Shown here in pieces: positions 17,279 to 26,004 of a DNA stretch of 41,883 bases. Below the pieces are notes generated by a model. That model worked only from the letters and a program-made list of their open reading frames with translations, did not search any database and was not told where the DNA came from. The stretch is taken from NCBI GenBank assembly GCA_002414665.1, contig DIAF01000034.1, positions 115,556 to 157,438 on the forward strand. Direction: 5' to 3'. The position numbers and the translations under genes are program-made. Position 1 is the first letter of the stretch, and every line of letters begins with the position of its first letter. The stretch is from Halieaceae bacterium UBA5085. GTDB lineage: Bacteria; Pseudomonadota; Gammaproteobacteria; Pseudomonadales; Halieaceae.

Positions 17279-18655
17279 ATGAAGATCATCATACTGGGTG
17301 CGGGTCAGGTTGGCGGGACACTCGCCGAGCACCTGGCAAACGAGCAGAACGATATCACCGTCGTCGACACCGACGCAGACCGCCTGCGCGAACTGCAGGA
17401 CCGGCTGGACATCGGCACCGTCAGCGGCAGCGCTTCACACCCCGACACCCTGTACCAGGCGGGAGCCGATGACGCCGACATGCTGATCGCCGTGACCAAC
17501 AGCGACGAAATCAACATGATGGCCTGCCAGATTGCCCACTCCCTGTTTAACACGCCCACCAAGATATCCCGGGTGCGCGCACCCAACTATCTCGCGCACC
17601 AGGAAAAACTGTTCACGCCGGACAATATCCCGGTGGACGTCATCATCGGGCCTGAGCAGCTGGTTACCAAGAATATCGTCGAGCTGATAGCCAACCCCGG
17701 CGCCCTGCAGGTACTCGATTTCGCCGATGGCCGCATCCAACTGGTGGCCGTGCGCGCGTTTCACGGCGGCCCCATAGTGGGCCATGAGCTGCAGGACATT
17801 CGCACGCACATGCCGAAAGTGGATACCCGGGTTGCCGCCATATTCCGCCGCGACCGGGCCATTATCCCGGAGGGCGATACAGTGGTTGAGGTGGACGATG
17901 AAGTGTTTTTCATCGCCGCCCGCAAGGACATCCGCAAGGTCATGTCCGAGCTGCGCAAGATCGACAAGCCCTACCAACGCGTGATGATCGCCGGCGGCGG
18001 CAACATCGGGGCGACGCTGGCGCAGAGTATCGAGCGCGACTACCAGGTGAAAGTCATCGAGCAGTCGTACCCGCGCTGCAGGGTGCTCTCGGAGTCTTTG
18101 AAGCACGCCATCGTACTGCACGGCAGCGCTTCCGAGCCCGGGTTGCTGACCAGCGAAAACATCGAATCCACCGATGTGTTCTGCGCGCTCACCAACAACG
18201 ATGAATCAAATATCATGATGTCCATGCTCGCCAAGCGCATGGGGGCGAAAAAAGTCATCACACTCATCACCAATCCCGCCTATGCCGATCTCGTCGGCGA
18301 CGAGATCGATATCGCCATTTCGCCGCAACAGATCACCATTGGCAGCCTGCTCACCCACGTGCGCCGCGGCGACATTTCCAATGTGCATTCCCTGCGCCGC
18401 GGCGCGGCGGAGGCCATTGAAGTCACGGCGCGCGGCGACGCCTATTCGTCCCGGGTCGTCGGGCGCCGCCTGGAAGAGATCAACCTGCCGGAAGGCGTAA
18501 CCATTGGCGCCATTGTGCGCGGCGATGAAGTGTTGATTGCTCACCGGCACGTGCTTGTAGAAACCGATGACCACGTCGTGCTGTTCCTCACCGACCGCAG
18601 CCGCATCTCCGCCGTGGAGAAGCTGTTCGCGGTCGGCTTCGGCTTCTTTTCCTAG
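17279..18655 (+). CDS. trkA: Trk potassium uptake regulatory subunit TrkA
   Basis: Peripheral NAD-binding subunit that gates TrkH/TrkG. 458 aa, built as two tandem RCK units: MKIIILGAGQVGGTLAEHL at the N-terminus and RVMIAGGGNIGATLAQSIE at about 231, each a Rossmann nucleotide-binding fold, each followed by a TrkA-C subdomain. A strong AGGGGGG lies about 10 bases before the ATG. The channel partner trkH begins 9 bases after its stop, so channel and gate are made together. Complete, with no anomaly. Confidence 0.97.
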   Translation: MKIIILGAGQVGGTLAEHLANEQNDITVVDTDADRLRELQDRLDIGTVSGSASHPDTLYQAGADDADMLIAVTNSDEINMMACQIAHSLFNTPTKISRVRAPNYLAHQEKLFTPDNIPVDVIIGPEQLVTKNIVELIANPGALQVLDFADGRIQLVAVRAFHGGPIVGHELQDIRTHMPKVDTRVAAIFRRDRAIIPEGDTVVEVDDEVFFIAARKDIRKVMSELRKIDKPYQRVMIAGGGNIGATLAQSIERDYQVKVIEQSYPRCRVLSESLKHAIVLHGSASEPGLLTSENIESTDVFCALTNNDESNIMMSMLAKRMGAKKVITLITNPAYADLVGDEIDIAISPQQITIGSLLTHVRRGDISNVHSLRRGAAEAIEVTARGDAYSSRVVGRRLEEINLPEGVTIGAIVRGDEVLIAHRHVLVETDDHVVLFLTDRSRISAVEKLFAVGFGFFS

Positions 18656-18664
18656 GTCCGCCGC

Positions 18665-20113
18665 ATGCACCTGAGCGTCACGCTGCGCATCCTGGGCCTG
18701 TTGCTGATGCTGTTCAGCAGCACTCTGCTGGTCCCCATGGGCGTGGCCCTGCTGGATGACGACCACACCGTCACCAGTTTTGCCAGCGCGCTGGCGCTGA
18801 CCTTTACCGCGGGCCTGCTGAGCTGGCTGCCGGTGCAGCATGTGCGCCATGAGCTGCGCATTCGCGACGGTTTTCTCGTGACCTCCCTGTTCTGGACCGT
18901 GCTGGGCCTGGCCGGCTCCCTGCCCTTTATGTTGACGGCGGGGCTGGAGCTGAGCGCCATGGATGCGATTTTCGAATCGATCTCCGGGCTGACCACGACC
19001 GGCGCAACCGTGATCACCGGCCTGGATGGACTGCCACGCTCCATACTCATTTACCGCCAGCTGCTGCAGTGGCTGGGTGGAATCGGGATCATCGTGATCG
19101 CCGTGGCGGTATTGCCCATGCTCGGCATTGGCGGCATGCAGCTGTACCGTGCCGAGATTCCGGGGCCTACCAAAGACCGCAAGCTGACACCGCGCATCGC
19201 GGAAACCGCCAAGGCGCTGTTTTTTGTCTACCTGGGCCTGACCGCTGTCTGCGCGCTGGCGTTCTGGGCGGCGGGAATGACCGGTTTTGACGCTGTTGCG
19301 CACGCGTTTTCAACCGTGGCCATCGGTGGTTTCTCCACCCATGATGCCAGTATGGGCTACTTCGAGAGCAACACGATTCTGCTGATCTGCAGCCTGTTCA
19401 TGGTGATTTCCGCGATGAATTTCGGCCTGCACTTCCTCTCCTGGCGTCGACGCAGCCTGGCCGGCTACCGGCAGGACTCCGAATCCCGCTTCTTCCTCGG
19501 CGTCTTGCTGATCGGCATCGCGGTCACCTGCAGCTACCTCATTCTGACCGACACCCTGCCGCTCAGCGAAAGCCTGGTACATGGCCTGTTCCAGACCATT
19601 TCCATCACCACCACCACAGGCTTTGCCACCCAGGACTTCGCTGGCTGGCCCACTTTCCTGCCGGTCATGCTCATCATGTTCTCTTTCATGGGTGGCTGCG
19701 TGGGCTCCACGGCCGGTGGCATCAAGGCCGTGCGCCTGATGCTGATCGCGAAGCAGGGTGTGCGTGAACTCAAGCAGCTGGTCCACCCCAAGGCGATCAT
19801 CCCGCTGAAAATCGGCAAGCACCGGGTCGAGGCGTCCGTGGTCAGCGCGGTGTGGAGTTTCTTCGCGGTGTACATGTTTGTGTTTGTCACGATCATGCTC
19901 GCCCTGCTGGGCACCGGCATGGACTTCCTGACCGCTTTTTCCGCCGTGGCGGCGTCAATCAACAACCTGGGGCCGGGATTGGGGGATGTCTCCGCCAATT
20001 ACGCGAGCATCAGCCCTGTTGCGAAGGGACTGCTCTGCCTTGCCATGCTGCTCGGACGTCTGGAAATTTTCACCCTGCTCGTGCTGTTCACGCCGATGTT
20101 CTGGCGCCTGTGA
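18665..20113 (+). CDS. trkH: Trk potassium uptake channel subunit TrkH
   Basis: Inner-membrane K+ translocating subunit, 482 aa, with four M1-P-M2 repeats. The pore loops are readable: ESISGLTTTGATVITGLD, STVAIGGFSTHDAS, SITTTTGFATQDFAGWP and the last around SINNLGPGLGDVS. Each supplies a filter glycine. The block RQLLQWLGGIGIIVIAVAVL is diagnostic for TrkH/TrkG. Cotranscribed with trkA. It converges on a minus-strand operon with 27 bases between stops and no strong terminator. Confidence 0.97.
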   Translation: MHLSVTLRILGLLLMLFSSTLLVPMGVALLDDDHTVTSFASALALTFTAGLLSWLPVQHVRHELRIRDGFLVTSLFWTVLGLAGSLPFMLTAGLELSAMDAIFESISGLTTTGATVITGLDGLPRSILIYRQLLQWLGGIGIIVIAVAVLPMLGIGGMQLYRAEIPGPTKDRKLTPRIAETAKALFFVYLGLTAVCALAFWAAGMTGFDAVAHAFSTVAIGGFSTHDASMGYFESNTILLICSLFMVISAMNFGLHFLSWRRRSLAGYRQDSESRFFLGVLLIGIAVTCSYLILTDTLPLSESLVHGLFQTISITTTTGFATQDFAGWPTFLPVMLIMFSFMGGCVGSTAGGIKAVRLMLIAKQGVRELKQLVHPKAIIPLKIGKHRVEASVVSAVWSFFAVYMFVFVTIMLALLGTGMDFLTAFSAVAASINNLGPGLGDVSANYASISPVAKGLLCLAMLLGRLEIFTLLVLFTPMFWRL

Positions 20114-20140
20114 TGGCAGGCAGGTACCGGGCAACCTGGC

Positions 20141-20905
20141 TCAACCGAGGAAGTTGAGCAGGCGCCGCAACAGCGCCAGGGCCAGATAGAAGAAACCCAG
20201 CGGCAGCAGAATCGACTTGAGCACCAGGGACATCAACAGGTTGATGAGGCTGGCGGCGAAATCACTGACCTGGTCACCCAGCGCCGCTATCCGTTGCCGT
20301 ATGTCCAGCGCGGAGAGGCCGCGGGCAGAGCCGTCGGCCAGGGCACTGGCGTCGTTCAGCTCACCGTGGAAACCCTGTACCGCCTGATACTGAACGGCCT
20401 CGTTGTCCCTGAGAAACACCGCATCCACCCAGCCGTTGGCCAGCACCACCAGCGCCAGAGCGAAACGCAACACCACCATCACCAGAAACAACCGCGCGGC
20501 AATCGCCGCCTGACGCCGCGTACCCCACACAGCGGCCAGCATCCCCAGGACACCCAGCGCAGTGAGCAGTATGTTGAAACTGACGTGAGAGACTACAACC
20601 AGCAGGATTTTTTGCAGGGCGAGGGCACCCAGCGCAACCATCATCACCGCCGAAAACCGTTCGATAAGGTCGTTCACCGGGTCAAGCAGTTCACCGACAG
20701 TAAAAGTGAGCAGAAATGCATTGACCTCGGTCCCCTGCAGTACTGATACCAGCGCATTGATTCCCCGGGCCGTGGCGTACACCGCCCCGGAGCCGAGCAG
20801 TGCAGCGTCGAGATACTCGCTGGAGAGACGATCAAGGACGCCGCTCCAGCCCACAGCACACAGCACCGGGACGGCCAGTATCAGCAACCACTGCGGGCGG
20901 GTCAT
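20141..20905 (-). CDS. Hypothetical multi-pass membrane protein
   Basis: I do not recognise this 254-aa protein. It begins with a hydrophobic segment (LLILAVPVLCAVGW). Three further helices follow at about 85-105, 110-128 and 137-158. A soluble loop of about 50 residues comes next, then a final hydrophobic stretch (LLMSLVLKSILLPLGFFYLA) and a basic end. The soluble part includes LDIRQRIAALGDQ, possibly helical. Its ATG overlaps the stop of the upstream phosphatase-fold gene as ATGA, so the two are translationally coupled and may act together at the membrane. Confidence 0.75.
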   Translation of the reverse strand: MTRPQWLLILAVPVLCAVGWSGVLDRLSSEYLDAALLGSGAVYATARGINALVSVLQGTEVNAFLLTFTVGELLDPVNDLIERFSAVMMVALGALALQKILLVVVSHVSFNILLTALGVLGMLAAVWGTRRQAAIAARLFLVMVVLRFALALVVLANGWVDAVFLRDNEAVQYQAVQGFHGELNDASALADGSARGLSALDIRQRIAALGDQVSDFAASLINLLMSLVLKSILLPLGFFYLALALLRRLLNFLG

Positions 20906-21996
20906 GCCGAGGGCTCCCCGGGTGTCGGCACCGAGGCGGCGGTAACCTGCTGGGCTGCGGCGATCGAGCGCGCACGCGCGTGATCCTCGCCCGTGGGCTG
21001 CACGCCGTCCTGGTCCGCACCCCGAACCGGCGCCAAAACCAGTTCCGTAAACAACGCGAAGTGATCCGAGCCGAAGGGCGGCAGGCGGCGCAAGCTGCGC
21101 AACGTGAAATCATCACTGTGGAACAGGTGGTCCAGGGGCCAGCGCAGGAACGGATAGCTGGCGTGGAAGGTATTGAACATGCCGCGTCCCACCCGCGGGT
21201 CCAGCAGGCCACTGATGGCGCGGAACAGGCGGGTGGTCGGCGACCAGGCCACATCGTTGAGGTCTCCGGTGACCACCACCGGCAGGCGGCTGCCGGCAAC
21301 GCTGCGCGCGACGATAACCAGCTCGGCGTCACGTTCGGCCGATCGCGGGTTCTCCGTGGGACTGGGTGGCGCGGGGTGCAGGAAATGCACCCGCACCCGG
21401 TCACCCGAGGGAAGCGTAAGCACCGTGTGCATCGAGGGCACATCTTCCTCAACCAGAAAATCAATACTGGCCTCATCCAGCGGCAGGCGCGAATAGACGT
21501 GCATGCCGTAGAAGTTGTCCAGCGGGCATTTCAGGGCGTGGGGCATGGCGGACTGCAGTGCGTCCAGCTGATCCTGCCACCACTGGTCCGACTCCAGTGT
21601 GACCAGCACATCCGGCGCGCAGTCCTGCACAAGCTGGAGGAGAGCACGGGCGTCGCGGTTGGTGGTGAGCACATTGGCAGTGAGGATAGAAAGCCGACGT
21701 TCCTGCGGGGCATCGCTGCGAGCCGCTTTCACCTCCCGGGGCCAGAGTGGCGTGTAGGGCAGGATCCACCGCAGCTGCCACAGCAGGCAGGCGCTCGTGA
21801 CCGAGACCAGCGCCCAGGTCAGCGCCTGGTCTGGCCGCAGAAGCAGGCTCTGCGCGAAAAGCAGCAACAGGGCCGCGGTAGCCAACAGCAGGCGCGGAAA
21901 CTCCAGGCCGCGAACCAGCCAGTGGGGATGACGCCACAGCGGGAGCAGTGTGACGAGGAGCAGCAGCAGGGTGGCGATGACAATCATCATGGGCAT
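20902..21996 (-). CDS. Membrane-anchored endonuclease/exonuclease/phosphatase family protein
   Basis: 364 aa from the ATG at 21996 (GAGG upstream). Three hydrophobic segments fill the first 90 residues, then a DNase I-like EEP domain. Catalytic landmarks: LTANVLTTN with the metal-proximal Asn, VTLESDQWW (Glu), VVVTGDLNDVAWSP (Asp and Asn), PLDHLFHSDDF and the final GSDHFALFTEL with the Asp-His pair. Architecture matches the YafD/AvhD-like group of unknown substrate; phospholipid, sugar phosphate or nucleic acid are all possible. The active site faces either side depending on topology, which I cannot fix. Overlaps the next gene by 4 bases. Confidence 0.85.
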   Translation of the reverse strand: MPMMIVIATLLLLLVTLLPLWRHPHWLVRGLEFPRLLLATAALLLLFAQSLLLRPDQALTWALVSVTSACLLWQLRWILPYTPLWPREVKAARSDAPQERRLSILTANVLTTNRDARALLQLVQDCAPDVLVTLESDQWWQDQLDALQSAMPHALKCPLDNFYGMHVYSRLPLDEASIDFLVEEDVPSMHTVLTLPSGDRVRVHFLHPAPPSPTENPRSAERDAELVIVARSVAGSRLPVVVTGDLNDVAWSPTTRLFRAISGLLDPRVGRGMFNTFHASYPFLRWPLDHLFHSDDFTLRSLRRLPPFGSDHFALFTELVLAPVRGADQDGVQPTGEDHARARSIAAAQQVTAASVPTPGEPSA

Positions 21997-22062
21997 GGCG
22001 GCGGCCTCGGGGCACTCAGCGTAGCACACGGCCCCGTGTCACGCCGCGGCGGGCGGAGACTG

Positions 22063-22845
22063 CTACTTGCGGGCGCGGGCAATCAGTTCGTAGGCCGCGG
22101 TGATCTCCTGCGACTTTTCGGTGGCGACTTTCAGCATGTCGTCCGGCACGCCCTGAGCCATCAACTTGTCCGGGTGATGCTCGCTCATCAGCTTGCGGTA
22201 GGCCCGCTTCAGGTCGCGATCGTTCACCTCAGGGCTCACACCCAGTGCGGCGTAGGCTGCCTGCAGGCGGTCCGGACCGGCCTGCTGCGCACCACCGTGA
22301 TGGAACTGCCCCTGTGCCTGGGCCATACGCAGCAGCTGTTCCACGTGTGACGGCTTGAAGCCCAGCAGACCCGCCAGGTTATCAAGCACACGCCGCTCGG
22401 CGGCCTCAATACCGTGGTCCACCACGGCCAGGGACACCAGGAACATGAGCAGCGTCTGGCGCAGGGCTATCTGGCGACCGCACACTGCCTGGAAGTCGGC
22501 GACGCAGCTGGCCACATCGAAGCCGGGCGCCGCGCCGCGCTTGAACAACTCGATGGCGCGCTGCCGCTGGGCGCTGGTGAGTCCCATTTGGCGAATGATC
22601 ATCTCGGTGTGATCGATTTCACCCTGGGAAATACGACCATCGGCCTTGGCGAGGTGCCCCAGCAGCAGGAAGATCGTCTCAAAAAACCGTTCCTTGATAC
22701 GGGCGATGTTCTCCGGCGAATGCGCCTCCATCGTACGCCGCAGTCCGCGGTCAAACTGGTGGCCGAGAAACAGGCCAATCGCCAGGCCGATGGGGCCACC
22801 AAGCACGAGGCCCAGCAGGCCCGCAACCACTTTGCCGTAAAACAT
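22063..22845 (-). CDS. djlA: Membrane-anchored DnaJ-like co-chaperone DjlA
   Basis: 260 aa from the ATG at 22845, chosen for its AGGAG site 5 bases upstream. An N-terminal Gly-rich membrane segment (GLLGLVLGGPIGLAIGLFLG) resembles the dimerising TM of DjlA. A central TerB-like helical domain follows (LLGHLAKADGRISQGEIDHT), with a C-terminal J domain at about 195-260 carrying the HPD motif in SEHHPDKLM. It stimulates DnaK ATPase at the inner membrane. Divergent from glyQ across 124 bases that contain an inverted repeat. Confidence 0.93.
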   Translation of the reverse strand: MFYGKVVAGLLGLVLGGPIGLAIGLFLGHQFDRGLRRTMEAHSPENIARIKERFFETIFLLLGHLAKADGRISQGEIDHTEMIIRQMGLTSAQRQRAIELFKRGAAPGFDVASCVADFQAVCGRQIALRQTLLMFLVSLAVVDHGIEAAERRVLDNLAGLLGFKPSHVEQLLRMAQAQGQFHHGGAQQAGPDRLQAAYAALGVSPEVNDRDLKRAYRKLMSEHHPDKLMAQGVPDDMLKVATEKSQEITAAYELIARARK

Positions 22846-22898
22846 ACTGCTCCTGCTGCCTGCGCGTGCGGCCGGCCGGCGTGATGAGAAGAAGGAAC

Positions 22899-22915
22899 CC
22901 CGCATACAATGCGGG
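22899..22915. repeat. Perfect 7-bp inverted repeat in the djlA/glyQ divergent region
   Basis: CCCGCAT-ACA-ATGCGGG, 17 bases. It lies where the -35 region of the glyQ promoter would be and also upstream of djlA. It has no T-run, so it is not a factor-independent terminator; an operator is possible. Confidence 0.5.
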
Positions 22916-22927
22916 CTGAAGTGGCTG

Positions 22928-22933
22928 TATACT
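22928..22933 (+). promoter_or_regulatory. Candidate -10 box of the glyQS promoter
   Basis: TATACT, one mismatch from consensus, about 37 bases before the glyQ GTG. The -35 position shows no good hexamer and is taken up by the inverted repeat at 22899-22915. Confidence 0.4.
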
Positions 22934-22969
22934 ACCCAGCTTTTTTGCGAACCGCGAACAGGTGTTGCC

Positions 22970-23914
22970 GTGTCCCCAGCTCCATTGTCCTTTCAGGACC
23001 TGATTCTTACCCTGCAGCAATTCTGGGCTGAGCAGGGTTGTGTGATCCTGCAGCCACTGGATATGGAGGTAGGGGCGGGGACCTTTCACCCCGCCACCTT
23101 CCTGCGCGCGATCGGCCCGGAGAGCTGGAATGCCGCCTACGTTCAGCCCAGCCGCCGGCCCACAGACGGCCGCTATGGGGAGAACCCCAACCGCCTGCAA
23201 CACTACTACCAGTTCCAGGTGATCATGAAGCCCTCGCCGGCCGCCTTCCAGGATCTGTACCTGCAATCGCTGCAGGCACTGGGGGTCGACAGCGCTGTGC
23301 ACGACATTCGCTTCGTCGAGGACAACTGGGAGTCGCCCACGCTGGGCGCCTGGGGTCTGGGCTGGGAGGTCTGGCTGAACGGCATGGAGGTCACCCAGTT
23401 CACCTATTTCCAGCAGGCCGGTGGCCTGGAGTGCTACCCGGTAAGCGGTGAAATCACCTACGGCCTGGAGCGTATTGCCATGTACCTGCAGGGCGTGGAC
23501 AGCCTCTACGACCTGGTGTGGACCCGGGGCCCGTCTGGCACAGTGACCTACGGCGACGTGTTCCACCAGAACGAAGTGGAAATGTCGCGCTACAACTTCG
23601 AGGAAGCCGACACCGACTGGCTGTTTCGCCAGTTCGACCACTGTGAAGGCGAAGCCCAGCGCCTGATTGAGCGCAATCTGCCCCTGCCGGCCTATGAAAT
23701 GGTGATGAAGGCCTCACACACCTTCAACCTGCTCGACGCCCGTCACGCCATTTCCGTCACCGAGCGCCAACGCTACATTCTGCGCGTACGCACGCTGGCG
23801 CGGGGCGTCGCACAGGCCTATTTTGACGCGCGTGCCGCACTGGGCTTCCCCCTCGCCGAGCAGGCACTGCGCGAGGAAGTTCTCGCTACGATGCGCCAGG
23901 AGGCACAGGCATGA
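22970..23914 (+). CDS. glyQ: Glycyl-tRNA synthetase alpha subunit
   Basis: Catalytic subunit of the bacterial alpha2-beta2 enzyme that charges tRNA-Gly. 314 aa with a GTG start at 22970. Diagnostic stretches: FQDLILTLQQFWAEQGCVIL, MEVGAGTFHPATFLRAIGPE, YVQPSRRPTDGRYGENPNRL, HYYQFQVIMKPSP and VEMSRYNFEEAD. Length and ends are normal. The stop overlaps the glyS start as ATGA, which keeps the two subunits in balance. Confidence 0.98.
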   Translation: MSPAPLSFQDLILTLQQFWAEQGCVILQPLDMEVGAGTFHPATFLRAIGPESWNAAYVQPSRRPTDGRYGENPNRLQHYYQFQVIMKPSPAAFQDLYLQSLQALGVDSAVHDIRFVEDNWESPTLGAWGLGWEVWLNGMEVTQFTYFQQAGGLECYPVSGEITYGLERIAMYLQGVDSLYDLVWTRGPSGTVTYGDVFHQNEVEMSRYNFEEADTDWLFRQFDHCEGEAQRLIERNLPLPAYEMVMKASHTFNLLDARHAISVTERQRYILRVRTLARGVAQAYFDARAALGFPLAEQALREEVLATMRQEAQA

Positions 23915-25998
23915 GCCAGACCGAAACACTGCTGGTTGAGCTGGGCACTGAAGAGCTACCGCCAAAGGCGCTGAAGGCGCTGGGTACCGCGTTCCGCGAC
24001 GGCATCGTCAGCGGACTGGCGCAGCGCGGCCTGACACATGGCGCCGTACGCTGGTTCGCCGCGCCACGCCGGCTGGCGGTGCTGATTCAGGACGCCGCCC
24101 TGCAAGCACCAGACCGGGAACAGGAAATCCAGGGGCCTCCCGCCGACCGGGCGCGCGACGAACAGGGCAACTGGACACCGGCTGCAGTGGGCTTTGCGCG
24201 CAAGCAGGGGCTGGAGCCCGAAGCGCTGACCGTGGTCGACACGCCCAAAGGGCCGCGCTTGTGCCTGCGCACCACGCTGGCCGGCGCGCAGTTGCGCAGC
24301 AGCTTCAACGACATCATTCACGAGAGCATCCGCGAACTGCCCATTCCCAAGCGCATGCGCTGGGGTGCCAGCCGTGTCGAGTTTGTGCGCCCGGTGCACT
24401 GGGTGGTGGCCATGCTCGGCGGCGAGTGCGATTTCGGCACCGTGCTCGGTCTGCCCACTGGCAATACCACGCGCGGCCACCGCTTCCACAGCAGCGGCGA
24501 GATTCGCCTGGAGCGACCAGAAGACTTCGCAGAGACCCTCGCCGGGGCGAAAGTCATCGCAGATTTCGAGGAGCGTCGCGCCATGATCCGCGAGCAGGTT
24601 GAGGTCGAGGCCAGCGCACTGAACGCGCACGCGGTCATCGACCCCGACCTGCTGGATGAGGTAACCGGGCTGGTTGAATGGCCGGTAGCGCTGACGGGCA
24701 ACTTCGAGCCGCGCTTCCTCAGTGTGCCTGCAGAAGCACTGGTGTCCTCAATGAAGGAGCACCAGAAGTACTTCCACCTGGTCGACGCCGATGGTGCTCT
24801 GCTCCCACACTTCATCACCCTGTGCAATATAGAGAGCAAGGATCCGGCGCAGGTGATAGCCGGCAACGAGCGGGTGATCCGCCCGCGGCTCAGCGACGCA
24901 GCCTTCTTTTTCGAAACCGACAAACAGCACAGCCTGTTTTCGCGGCTTGAAGGTTTGCGCACTATTGTCTTCCAGCAGAAGCTGGGGTCGCTCTACGACA
25001 AGTCACAGCGGGTGTCGAAGCTGGCCGGAGAACTGGCGGCTCGGATCGGTGGCAGCGTGGCTGACGCACAGCGCGCCGGCCTGCTTTGCAAGGCGGACCT
25101 GGGCACGCAAATGGTGCTGGAGTTTGCCGACATGCAGGGTATTGCGGGGGCCTATTACGCGCGGCACGACGGTGAGTCACCCGAGGTAGCCTCTGCGGTT
25201 GAGGAGCACTACTGGCCACGCTACGCCGGCGACCGTCTGCCGCAGGGACTGACCGCCGCGGCCGTGGGAGTGGCGGACCGGCTGGATACGCTGGTGGGGA
25301 TCTTCGGTATCGGCCAGCCCCCCACCGGTTCTCGGGATCCCTTTGCCCTGCGCCGGGCGTCGCTGGCGGTACTGCGCATCCTGGTCGAGAAGGAGCTGGA
25401 TCTCGATTTGCGGGAGTGCCTTGCGCTGGCGGTGCAGGGTTACAGCGCCGACGCGCTCGCGGAAGGCACCGCGGAGCAGGTGCTCGACTACATGCTGGAA
25501 CGCTTCCGCGCCTGGTATGAAGAGCTGGATATCCCTGCGGAAGTGTTCAAAGCAGTTAGCGCCAACAAACCCGGAAAGCCCCTGGATGTGCAGCGCAGGG
25601 TGCTCGCGGTGCATGCGTTCAGCCAGCTGCCGGAGGCGGCCGCGCTGGCCGCGGCGAACAAGCGCGTGAGCAATATCCTGGACAAGCTGGAGGACGGCTT
25701 CCGCTTTGGCGACCTGCGCAGCGACCTGCTGCAGGACCCCGCGGAGCAAACGCTCGCAGAGCGCCTTGCGGTGCTTGGCAGTGAAAGCGAGGGCCACCTC
25801 GCCAACGGCGCCTACAGCGAAGCGCTGTCGTGCCTGGCAGCCCTGCAGGCGCCGGTTGACGCCTTCTTTGACGAGGTCATGGTCAACACCGAGGACCCCG
25901 CGCTGCGCGGCAACCGGTTGAGCCTGCTGCACAGCCTGCGCGAGCGGTTCCTGCGGGTAGCGGATATCTCGCAGCTGGCCGTGCCCCGCAGCAGCTAA
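23911..25998 (+). CDS. glyS: Glycyl-tRNA synthetase beta subunit
   Basis: 695-aa partner of GlyQ, needed for tRNA recognition. Starts SQTETLLVELGTEELPPKAL, the classic GlyS N-terminus; also RMRWGASRVEFVRPVHWVVA, the block around VSSMKEHQKYFHLVD, and a C-terminal tRNA-binding domain that begins near GTAEQVLDYMLERFRAWYEE. The HD-like region (LLCKADLGTQMVLEFADMQG) is present. Complete, coupled to glyQ by a 4-base overlap. Confidence 0.98.
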   Translation: MSQTETLLVELGTEELPPKALKALGTAFRDGIVSGLAQRGLTHGAVRWFAAPRRLAVLIQDAALQAPDREQEIQGPPADRARDEQGNWTPAAVGFARKQGLEPEALTVVDTPKGPRLCLRTTLAGAQLRSSFNDIIHESIRELPIPKRMRWGASRVEFVRPVHWVVAMLGGECDFGTVLGLPTGNTTRGHRFHSSGEIRLERPEDFAETLAGAKVIADFEERRAMIREQVEVEASALNAHAVIDPDLLDEVTGLVEWPVALTGNFEPRFLSVPAEALVSSMKEHQKYFHLVDADGALLPHFITLCNIESKDPAQVIAGNERVIRPRLSDAAFFFETDKQHSLFSRLEGLRTIVFQQKLGSLYDKSQRVSKLAGELAARIGGSVADAQRAGLLCKADLGTQMVLEFADMQGIAGAYYARHDGESPEVASAVEEHYWPRYAGDRLPQGLTAAAVGVADRLDTLVGIFGIGQPPTGSRDPFALRRASLAVLRILVEKELDLDLRECLALAVQGYSADALAEGTAEQVLDYMLERFRAWYEELDIPAEVFKAVSANKPGKPLDVQRRVLAVHAFSQLPEAAALAAANKRVSNILDKLEDGFRFGDLRSDLLQDPAEQTLAERLAVLGSESEGHLANGAYSEALSCLAALQAPVDAFFDEVMVNTEDPALRGNRLSLLHSLRERFLRVADISQLAVPRSS

Positions 25999-26004
25999 CG
26001 GCGC

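Noticed and set aside
20800..22350. 516-codon plus-strand frame opposite the EEP gene and djlA
   Set aside because: Shadow of real minus-strand genes; Gln/Arg/His-rich translation typical of the antisense of GC-rich coding DNA.
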